Part shown: positions 1 through 5,468 of the stretch, piece after piece
Layout of the letters: every line of letters starts with the position of its first letter
How positions within the stretch are numbered: position 1 is the first letter of the stretch
Assembly (NCBI GenBank): GCA_947630345.1
Contig: CANRHF010000030.1
Span: forward strand, 1-14,762
Reading direction: 5' to 3'
Source: an uncultured Oscillospiraceae bacterium
GTDB lineage: Bacteria > Bacillota > Clostridia > Oscillospirales > Oscillospiraceae
Length of the DNA stretch: 14,762 bases
Translations under genes and position numbers: made by a program
Notes under the pieces: generated by a model
Told to the model about the DNA's origin: nothing
Databases searched by the model: none
The model's input: the letters and a program-made list of their open reading frames with translations, nothing else

Positions 1-1
1 G

Positions 2-871
2 GGGGATACGGTGGCTATCTCCGGCTATGAACATAACGCCGGCACCCGGCCCCTCCACGCCATCGGGGATGTGACGGTAAAAATTGTCAACGCCCGGCTC
101 TTCGACCCCGGACAGATGGTGGAGGGCTTCCGCATGGCCCTGGACGGGGGAGCCAAGGCGGTCGTCTGCACCCATATGTCCAACGTCTTCGGTTACATCC
201 TGCCGGTGGAGGAGATGGCGGACATGTGCCGGGAGTTTAAAGTGCCCTTTGTGGTGGACGCCGCCCAGTCCGCCGGGACCCTTCCGGTTCGTCTGGGCCG
301 CTGGGGGGCGGACTTCATCGCCATGCCGGGGCACAAGGGCCTGCTGGGCCCCCAGGGGACCGGCCTGCTGCTCTGCGGGCGGCTCCCGGAGCCCCTGCTC
401 CAGGGGGGTACGGGCAGCGAATCCAAGCGTCCGAATATGCCGGACTTCCTGCCGGACCGGGGAGAGGCGGGGACGCTGAATGTGCCGGGGATCTGCGGCC
501 TGGCGGAGGGAATCCGTACCGTTTCCCGACTGGGGCTGGACACCATCCACCGCCGGGAGGCGGAGCAGGCGGCGCTGTGCGCCCAGGGACTGGAAAAGCT
601 GGGCCTTCGCCCCTTTTTTGGTCCCCATCAGGGGGGAACCGTGTCCTTCCTGCCGGATGGGGACTGCGAGGCGGCGGCGGAGACCCTGGCGGGGCGCGGC
701 ATTGCCGTCCGGGCGGGGCTCCACTGCGCTCCGCTGGCCCATGAGAGCGCCGGAACGCTGGAAACCGGCACGGTCCGGGTGAGCTTCGGCTATAAGGCGG
801 CGCCCTGGCAGACCCAGGCCATGCTCCAGGCCGCGGAGGCGCTGAAAGGCGGGAATGTAAATATTTTATGA
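2..871 (+). CDS. Cysteine desulfurase / class-V aminotransferase family protein, 5'-truncated
   Basis: This PLP-dependent enzyme probably takes sulfur from cysteine to give alanine and a persulfide, although this subfamily has looser substrate assignments than IscS or SufS. The frame is open from base 2 and enters mid-domain at a segment reading GYEHNAGTRPLHAI, a conserved internal motif. The start is therefore outside the window, and the GTG at 11 is not a real start. About 289 residues are present; I would expect roughly 90 N-terminal residues to be missing. The sequence shows the cofactor-binding VDAAQSAGT, the Schiff-base lysine in MPGHKGLLGPQGTG (Lys at bases 335-337), and the catalytic cysteine in GLHCAPLAHE (Cys at 725-727), followed by a GTVRVSFG ending typical of the family. 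It stops at TGA 869-871, and the next gene has its own promoter, so it probably belongs to an upstream unit. No terminator is visible after it. The family is certain; the physiological sulfur acceptor is unknown. Confidence 0.9.
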   Translation, partial: GDTVAISGYEHNAGTRPLHAIGDVTVKIVNARLFDPGQMVEGFRMALDGGAKAVVCTHMSNVFGYILPVEEMADMCREFKVPFVVDAAQSAGTLPVRLGRWGADFIAMPGHKGLLGPQGTGLLLCGRLPEPLLQGGTGSESKRPNMPDFLPDRGEAGTLNVPGICGLAEGIRTVSRLGLDTIHRREAEQAALCAQGLEKLGLRPFFGPHQGGTVSFLPDGDCEAAAETLAGRGIAVRAGLHCAPLAHESAGTLETGTVRVSFGYKAAPWQTQAMLQAAEALKGGNVNIL

Positions 872-878
872 AAACCTA

Positions 879-907
879 TTGCCATCCCGGTCCCAATCCG
901 CTATAAT
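879..907 (+). promoter_or_regulatory. Sigma-A-type promoter upstream of cdaA
   Basis: A -35 box TTGCCA (879-884) and a perfect -10 box TATAAT (902-907) are separated by exactly 17 bases, in the only intergenic region of the window that is long enough for a promoter. Transcription would start near 914, giving a leader of about 55 bases before the cdaA ATG. Since all later gene junctions are very tight, this is the likely main promoter for the whole downstream cluster. The call rests on consensus match and position only. Confidence 0.8.
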
Positions 908-931
908 AGAAAAGATAATAGGGTTGGTATG

Positions 932-953
932 CGCAGCGGGATCCGCCGCTGCG
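932..953 (+). promoter_or_regulatory. Leader hairpin abutting the cdaA ribosome binding site
   Basis: Bases 932-939 (CGCAGCGG) pair perfectly with 946-953 (CCGCTGCG), leaving a 6-base loop GATCCG. The structure lies in the predicted mRNA leader and ends one base before the Shine-Dalgarno AAGGGG (955-960), which is 9 bases from the ATG at 970. It has no T-run, so it is not a terminator. It could tune translation initiation or stabilise the 5' end of the message. The pairing is seen directly; the function is inference. Confidence 0.5.
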
Positions 954-969
954 GAAGGGGACAGAGACT

Positions 970-1839
970 ATGGATGAGTTTATGACGAATGCCGAGGCCA
1001 TCCTCCAGCAGATCAGTCAGATGAAGTGGACGGACTATCTGGATATTCTTTTGGTGGCCTTTTTGATTTACCGAATTTTACCCGTTCTCCGCTCCACCGG
1101 CACCATGCGGGTGGCAAAGGTGGTGCTGGTGGGCGTGGTTCTGGCCTGGGTGACGGCCCAGCTGAAGCTGTACACCCTGAGCTGGCTGCTGAATCAGATC
1201 CTGGCCATCGGACTGATCGCGGTGGTGGTGCTGTTCCAGCCGGAGCTGCGGCGGATGCTGGATCACCTGGGTGGGCTGCGCCTGCAAAACATTTTGGGGG
1301 TGGAACGCCCCACCCAGGCCATGGATTCGGTGATCGACCAGACGGTGATGGCCTGCGAGGTGATGAGCCGGGAAAAGGTGGGCGCTCTGATCGTCTTTGC
1401 CCGGGAGAATCAGCTGGAGGAGTATTTCAAAACCGGCACGGTCATCGACGGCCAGGTGTCGGAGCAGCTGCTGCGGAACATCTTTTTCCCCAAGGCGTCG
1501 CTGCATGACGGCGCGCTGATCATCCGTGACGGCCGGGTGGCCGCCGCCGGCTGCGTCCTGCCCCTTTCGGAGAGCGAACGGCTCAGCGCCGACCTGGGCA
1601 CCCGGCACCGGGCGGGCGTGGGCATGAGCGAGGTGTCCGACGCGGTGGTGGTGATCGTCTCCGAGGAGACAGGGGCCATTTCCGTGGCGGTGGGCGGGAT
1701 GCTCAAGCGCCACCTGGCTCCGCAGACGCTGAACCGGCTGCTCCACAATGAGCTCTGCCCCAATGAGGAGCAGAAGACCGGCCTGGTGGTGCGCCTCCGC
1801 CAGAAGCTGATGAAGAAGGATAAGGAGGGGCAGAAGTGA
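970..1839 (+). CDS. cdaA: Membrane diadenylate cyclase CdaA (DacA)
   Basis: CdaA makes the second messenger c-di-AMP from two ATP at the membrane. In Firmicutes, c-di-AMP controls potassium and osmolyte transport and affects cell-wall integrity. The 289-residue protein has the usual layout: three N-terminal membrane helices (about residues 23-40, 47-65 and 72-90), then a DisA_N-type cyclase domain (about 100-265). Both catalytic signatures are intact: HDGALII (DGA at 180-182) and GTRHRAGVG (RHR at 212-214), followed by SDAVVVIVSEETG. The ATG at 970 follows Shine-Dalgarno AAGGGG at 955-960. It is the first gene after the 879-907 promoter and overlaps cdaR by 4 bases, matching the known pairing in which CdaR modulates CdaA. 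Length and motifs look complete and functional. Confidence 0.97.
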   Translation: MDEFMTNAEAILQQISQMKWTDYLDILLVAFLIYRILPVLRSTGTMRVAKVVLVGVVLAWVTAQLKLYTLSWLLNQILAIGLIAVVVLFQPELRRMLDHLGGLRLQNILGVERPTQAMDSVIDQTVMACEVMSREKVGALIVFARENQLEEYFKTGTVIDGQVSEQLLRNIFFPKASLHDGALIIRDGRVAAAGCVLPLSESERLSADLGTRHRAGVGMSEVSDAVVVIVSEETGAISVAVGGMLKRHLAPQTLNRLLHNELCPNEEQKTGLVVRLRQKLMKKDKEGQK

Positions 1840-3104
1840 AAAGTAAAATATGGTCGGCGGTGCTGTCGCTAGTGATTGCCTTTGCCGGCTGGATCTATGT
1901 GATAACGGTGGTCAACCCCAACTCCGAAGCGGAATACTATAATATTCCGGTGGTTTTTACCAATGAAAGCGCCCTGGCGGACAGGGGCCTGATGATTACC
2001 TCCGGCAAGGACGCCACGGTGGATCTGCGGCTGTCCGGCAACCGGCAGGACCTGAATCTGCTCAACAGCTCCAATATTACCGTCCAGGCCAACCTTTCCG
2101 GCATTTACGAGACGGGCCCCGCCCGGCTCACCTATTCCATTTTCTATCCCGGGGACCTGCCCAACACCGCCTTTGAGGTCCTGAGCCAAACGCCGCAGCG
2201 GCTGGAGCTGACAGTGGAGCGGCGGCTGACCAAGACCATTCCCGTTGTGGTGGAATATACCGGCAGTCTTCCCGATCCGGGCCATTACCTGTGCGATAAG
2301 GAAACGCCGATCTTAAGCGACCAGACGGTGGAGGTGACGGGGCCCAGCTCCGTGGTGGACCTGCTGGAGCAGGCTGTGATTCAGATCGACACTACGGACC
2401 ATACCGAGACGTTTACCGACACCTATCCCATCACACTGTGCGACGCCCAGGGGGAGCCGGTGAGCTCCGAGCTGGTGCGGCCCAGCATCACCGAGGTGGA
2501 CGCCACCTTAAATATCCGCATGGTCAAGGAGGTGCCCCTCCGCCTGGTGGTGAATCCCGGAGGCGGCGCGACCAGCGAGACCAGCGCCATCGCCATTGAA
2601 CCGGAGCGGATCATGGTGGCGGGCAGCGCCGCGGTCCTGGAGGACTTAAGCGAGATCGTCTTGGGCACCATCGATCTGGGCACCCTCAACGGCCAGCCTC
2701 GGCTGGAGTTCACGATTACGCCGCCGGCCGGGGTGGAAAACCTCTCCGGGACCGCCATGGCCCAGGTGTCCATCAGCTTCCCCAATCTGCTGACAAAGAA
2801 CTTCCGGGTGACGGATTTCATTCACCAGAATCTGCCCGAGGGGCTGGAGGCGGAGATTGTTACCAAGGAGTTGACCGTCACCGTCCGGGGCCCCAGGGAG
2901 ATTATGGAGCGCATAAAGGACACGGATATGACGGCGGTGCTGGATCTGTCCAACGCCCAGCCCGGAACCTATTCGGCCAGAGTGAACTTCGTCTTCGGCA
3001 GCGGCTTTGAAGGCGTGGGCGTGGTGAGCAGCTACGGCTATTACAGCGTCACCGTGACCGTCCGGGAACTCAGTCCTGACGAGACGGGACCGGAGGGTGG
3101 TTAA
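1836..3104 (+). CDS. cdaR: CdaR, YbbR-domain regulator of CdaA
   Basis: This is the extracytoplasmic partner of CdaA, known in Firmicutes to bind the cyclase and modulate its activity. The 422-residue protein has an N-terminal membrane anchor (about residues 5-26) followed by a Cys-poor, beta-rich exterior that can be divided into about four YbbR repeats (roughly 35-127, 131-227, 229-314 and 318-412). Recurring patterns include TKTIPVVVEYTG, VKEVPLRLVV and LTKNFRVTDF at repeat starts, and VEVTGP, IMVAGS and VTVRGP at the V-x-G positions. The start is GTG at 1836, inside the cdaA stop (GTGA, 4-base overlap), with a strong purine-rich ribosome site AAGGAGGGG just upstream, so translation is probably coupled to cdaA. 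A short acidic tail ends at TAA 3102-3104. The repeat borders are approximate. The usual downstream partner glmM is not next to it. Confidence 0.93.
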   Translation: MKSKIWSAVLSLVIAFAGWIYVITVVNPNSEAEYYNIPVVFTNESALADRGLMITSGKDATVDLRLSGNRQDLNLLNSSNITVQANLSGIYETGPARLTYSIFYPGDLPNTAFEVLSQTPQRLELTVERRLTKTIPVVVEYTGSLPDPGHYLCDKETPILSDQTVEVTGPSSVVDLLEQAVIQIDTTDHTETFTDTYPITLCDAQGEPVSSELVRPSITEVDATLNIRMVKEVPLRLVVNPGGGATSETSAIAIEPERIMVAGSAAVLEDLSEIVLGTIDLGTLNGQPRLEFTITPPAGVENLSGTAMAQVSISFPNLLTKNFRVTDFIHQNLPEGLEAEIVTKELTVTVRGPREIMERIKDTDMTAVLDLSNAQPGTYSARVNFVFGSGFEGVGVVSSYGYYSVTVTVRELSPDETGPEGG

Positions 3105-3551
3105 ATGGAACAGATCGCCAGGGTACAGGAGTGCCTCCCCGGAGGGGAGGCTAGGCTCCGGCTGGACCGGCAGAGCGCCTGCTCCGGGGACTGCAATCAG
3201 TGCGCCGGCTGCGGCGCGGCCCGGGAGACCCTGCTGTTCACCGCCAGGAACCCCATCGGGGCCCGCCCCGGGGAGCTGGTGACGGTTAAAAGCGGCTCCG
3301 GCCCGGTGCTTTTGGCGGCGGCGGTGCTTTATGGCGTGCCGGTGGCGCTGTTTTTCCTCGGCTATCTTTTCGGATACCTGGTCTGGGACCAGGGACCGCT
3401 GCTGGGGGGCTTGGGGTTCGTCCTGGGCATCGTCCTGGCGGTGGCCTATGACCGGCTGGTGGCCCGCAAGCAAAAGCTGATCTATACCATCACCGGGTAC
3501 CCGGCGGCCGTGCCGCTTGAAACCTGGGAAAAAGGGGATAATAACGATTGA
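3105..3551 (+). CDS. RseC/MucC-family membrane protein (SoxR-reducing system type)
   Basis: This 148-residue protein matches the RseC/MucC family (Pfam PF04246 by memory), whose members are tied to SoxR reduction, sigma-E control or Rnf-type electron transport in other bacteria. An N-terminal cytoplasmic part carries a Cys cluster, SACSGDCNQCAGCGA, with Cys at 26, 30, 33 and 36 (C-x3-C-x2-C-x2-C), suited to a metal or Fe-S centre. Two hydrophobic helices follow (about residues 65-90 and 95-116), then a basic cytoplasmic end. ATG 3105 directly follows the cdaR stop with CGGAGGG about 7 bases upstream, so it is clearly in the operon. No rnf, rsx, soxR or rpoE gene lies nearby, so its redox partner here is unknown. 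The family call is good; the function is unassigned. Confidence 0.8.
   Translation: MEQIARVQECLPGGEARLRLDRQSACSGDCNQCAGCGAARETLLFTARNPIGARPGELVTVKSGSGPVLLAAAVLYGVPVALFFLGYLFGYLVWDQGPLLGGLGFVLGIVLAVAYDRLVARKQKLIYTITGYPAAVPLETWEKGDNND
3532..3537 (+). promoter_or_regulatory. Ribosome binding site selecting the TTG start of yicC
   Basis: AAGGGG lies 10 bases before TTG 3548 and 22 bases before the alternative in-frame ATG at 3560. The spacing, together with the family-conserved N-terminal residues MIKSMTGYG, favours the TTG. Confidence 0.6.
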
Positions 3552-4426
3552 TTAAGAGTATGACAGGCTACGGCCGGGCTGTGGAGACCGTAAACGGCCG
3601 GGAATTTACGGTGGAGCTCCGCGCCGTCAACAACCGCTATCTGGACTGCTCCGTGCGGATTCCAAGGATTCTGTCCTTCGGGGAGGACGCGGTGCGGCAG
3701 GCGGTGAAGGCGGCGGTTTCCCGGGGCAAGGTGGACGTGAATATCACCGTCCGCTCGGAAGAGGCCGAGGAGTCCCAGGTGCGGCTGAACACCGGACTGG
3801 TGAAAGAGTACCTGGCCGCCTTGCGCCAGATGGCGGAGGAATTTCAGGTCCAGGATGATATCAGCGTCTCCGTTTTGGCCCGCCTGCCGGAGGTTTTCAC
3901 TGTGGAAAAACCGGAGGTGGACGAGGAGCGGCTCCTTGCCGACCTACTTTCCGTGGTGGGCAAGGCTCTGGAGGGCTTTGAGGCCATGCGGCGGCGGGAA
4001 GGGGAGGCCCTGGAGCGGGACCTCCGGACCCGGGCGGAGACCATTCTGACCCTGGTGACCCAGGTGGAGGAGGGCAGCGCCAAGACGGTGGAGGACTACC
4101 GCGCCCGGCTCACCGCCAAGCTCCAGGAGGTCCTTTCCTCCACCACCATCGACGAGAGCCGAATCCTTACCGAGGCCGCGATCTTCGCCGATAAGATCGC
4201 CGTGGACGAGGAAACGGTCCGTCTGCGCAGCCATCTGCACCAGATGGAGCAGATGCTCTCCGCCGGCGGGGCGGTGGGCCGGAAGCTGGACTTCCTGCTC
4301 CAGGAGATGAACCGGGAGGCCAACACCATCGGCTCCAAGTGTTCCGACCTGGCCCTGGCCCGGCTGGTGGTGGAGATCAAGGCGGAGCTGGAAAAGATTC
4401 GGGAACAGACCCAGAACATAGAATAG
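3548..4426 (+). CDS. yicC: YicC family endoribonuclease (YloC homologue)
   Basis: YicC/YloC proteins are endoribonucleases; E. coli YicC has been linked to small-RNA decay. The 292-residue product has both expected parts: an N-terminal YicC domain starting IKSMTGYGRA, with VELRAVNNRYLD (about 1-155), and the C-terminal DUF1732 domain (about 205-292) with LLQEMNREANTIGSK and the family's typical ending EKIREQTQNIE. The preferred start is TTG at 3548, overlapping the previous stop (TTGA). Ribosome site AAGGGG (3532-3537) is 10 bases upstream of it but 22 bases from the in-frame ATG at 3560, and family members begin MI(K/R)SMTGYGR. It sits directly before remA and gmk, as in Bacillus. It is complete, with no sign of damage. 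Confidence 0.93.
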   Translation: MIKSMTGYGRAVETVNGREFTVELRAVNNRYLDCSVRIPRILSFGEDAVRQAVKAAVSRGKVDVNITVRSEEAEESQVRLNTGLVKEYLAALRQMAEEFQVQDDISVSVLARLPEVFTVEKPEVDEERLLADLLSVVGKALEGFEAMRRREGEALERDLRTRAETILTLVTQVEEGSAKTVEDYRARLTAKLQEVLSSTTIDESRILTEAAIFADKIAVDEETVRLRSHLHQMEQMLSAGGAVGRKLDFLLQEMNREANTIGSKCSDLALARLVVEIKAELEKIREQTQNIE

Positions 4427-4430
4427 AGGA
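4425..4430 (+). promoter_or_regulatory. Ribosome binding site deciding the remA start
   Basis: AGAGGA overlaps the yicC TAG stop (4424-4426) and sits 4 bases before ATG 4435. It supports the 82-residue form rather than the longer open frame that begins at 4339. Confidence 0.6.
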
Positions 4431-4434
4431 AGCC

Positions 4435-4683
4435 ATGAAGCTGATCAACATCGGTTACGGCGGCCTGGTGGCCGCTCAGCGGGTGCTGTCCGTGCTGGAT
4501 CCGGACTCCGCCCCCATCAAGCGGACGATCCAGGAGGCCCGGGACCGGGGAATGCTCATCGACGCCTCCTACGGCCGGAAGACCCAGTCGGTGGTGCTGA
4601 TGGATACGGACCACGTCATTCTCTCGGCCCTGCCGCCGGAGACCCTGGCGGCCCGGCTGGAGGAGCGGGAGGAACCGTCATGA
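4435..4683 (+). CDS. remA: RemA-like DUF370 DNA-binding regulator
   Basis: This 82-residue protein closely resembles B. subtilis RemA/YlzA, a small DNA-binding protein that assembles into rings and activates biofilm-matrix and osmoprotection genes. Near-identical blocks are visible: MKLINIGYGGLVAAQRVLSV, SAPIKRTIQEARDRGMLIDA, YGRKTQSVVLMDTDHVILSA and PETLAARL. The frame stays open upstream to 4339, but the homologous start is ATG 4435, preceded by AGAGGA (4425-4430) that overlaps the yicC stop TAG. The extended form would add 32 residues with no family match. The stop overlaps gmk by 4 bases (ATGA), as expected for the conserved yicC-remA-gmk-rpoZ order. Its targets in this organism cannot be read from the window. 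Confidence 0.92.
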   Translation: MKLINIGYGGLVAAQRVLSVLDPDSAPIKRTIQEARDRGMLIDASYGRKTQSVVLMDTDHVILSALPPETLAARLEEREEPS

Positions 4684-5225
4684 GCGGGCGGCTGTATGTG
4701 ATTTCCGGAGCCTCCGGGGTGGGGAAGAGTACGGTTTTGCGGCTGGTGATGGCCCGAAGGCCGGATCTGACCTTCTCCGTCTCCGCTACCACCCGTGCCC
4801 CCCGGTCCGGGGAGCAGGAGGGGATCAGCTACTATTTTCTCCCGGAGGAGACCTTCCGCAGTTGGATCGAGGCGGGAGAATTTCTGGAGTATGACGCCCA
4901 CAACGGCTATTACTACGGAACGCCCCGGGGCCAGCTGGAGGAAAAGCTGGCGAGGGGGGACGTGCTGCTGGACATTGAGCCCAACGGGGCCTTCGCCGTC
5001 CGGCGGGCCCGGCCGGACGCCACCCTGATTTTCATCATGCCACCCTCCCGGGAGGAGCTGGAGCGCCGGCTCCGAGGCCGGGGGGACACGCCGGAGGCCG
5101 AGGTGGCGCTTCGGATGCAGCGGGCCGACTGGGAAATGGCCCAGCGGGTCTACTATGACTATGTGGTGGAGAACCGTCAGCCGGAGGACTGCGCCGGCGA
5201 AATTCTAAAAATACTTTCCAAATAA
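4680..5225 (+). CDS. gmk: Guanylate kinase
   Basis: Guanylate kinase phosphorylates GMP to GDP with ATP, feeding GTP and dGTP pools; in Firmicutes it is a (p)ppGpp target. The 181 residues are slightly shorter than the usual 190-210. The P-loop GASGVGKST (10-18), the GMP-binding SVSATTRAPRSGE, the FLEYDAHNGYYYGTP segment, DVLLDIEPNGA (usually D-V-x-G) and the lid-region arginines in RLRGRGD are all present. Some positions differ from E. coli or Bacillus (Ala in the P-loop for Pro, EPNG for DVQG, RGDTPE for RGTDSE), but the catalytic Lys and Arg positions look intact. The ATG overlaps the remA stop (ATGA). Fifteen bases separate it from rpoZ, the same neighbour as in many bacteria. Confidence 0.95.
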   Translation: MSGRLYVISGASGVGKSTVLRLVMARRPDLTFSVSATTRAPRSGEQEGISYYFLPEETFRSWIEAGEFLEYDAHNGYYYGTPRGQLEEKLARGDVLLDIEPNGAFAVRRARPDATLIFIMPPSREELERRLRGRGDTPEAEVALRMQRADWEMAQRVYYDYVVENRQPEDCAGEILKILSK

Positions 5226-5240
5226 TGGAGGAACGATCAA

Positions 5241-5447
5241 ATGCTTTATCCCCCTGTCGCGGATCTACTGAAGAAAGTGGACAGCCGTTACCTGCTCGTG
5301 AATCTGGTGGCTCATCGTGCCCGCCAGATCGAGGAGGAGGCGGAGGAATTTCAGGAAGAACTGCCGGACAAGCCGGTGACCATGGCCATCCAGGAGGTGG
5401 CGGAGGGCAAGCTCAACGCCTGCCTGAAGGAAGATTACCTGAAATAA
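5241..5447 (+). CDS. rpoZ: RNA polymerase omega subunit
   Basis: Omega is a small subunit that helps fold and assemble the beta' subunit of RNA polymerase. The 68-residue product has the family start MLYPPVADLLKKVDSRYLLV, followed by AHRARQIEEEAEEF, which corresponds to the conserved AKRARQL segment, then a short C-terminal helix region ending NACLKEDYLK. Length matches Gram-positive omega proteins. ATG 5241 has a clear GGAGGAA site 7-8 bases upstream (5227-5233). It follows gmk, its standard neighbour. A longer open frame covering the same bases from 5225 in another phase encodes a low-complexity Gly-rich product and is rejected. In Bacillus the next gene is coaBC; here priA follows directly. 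Confidence 0.9.
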   Translation: MLYPPVADLLKKVDSRYLLVNLVAHRARQIEEEAEEFQEELPDKPVTMAIQEVAEGKLNACLKEDYLK

Positions 5448-5468
5448 GTCTGGACGGGAGGGGCTTGG

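Noticed and set aside
11..13. GTG at 11 as the start of the first gene
   Set aside because: The frame is open to the window edge, and the protein begins in the middle of a conserved family block, so the gene starts outside the window.
872..931. Terminator for the upstream cysteine desulfurase gene or a riboswitch before cdaA
   Set aside because: No GC stem followed by a T-run is visible, and the leader of about 55 bases is too short for known c-di-AMP riboswitches.
1930..1949. Inverted repeat with an internal TATAAT in cdaR (GGAATA, 6 bases, TATTCC)
   Set aside because: It lies inside conserved coding sequence, no -35 box is found at the right spacing, and a single short palindrome is easily due to chance.
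4339..4434. Longer N-terminus for remA
   Set aside because: The extra 32 codons lie within the yicC coding sequence and have no match to the family. ATG 4435 has its own ribosome site and begins at the conserved residues.
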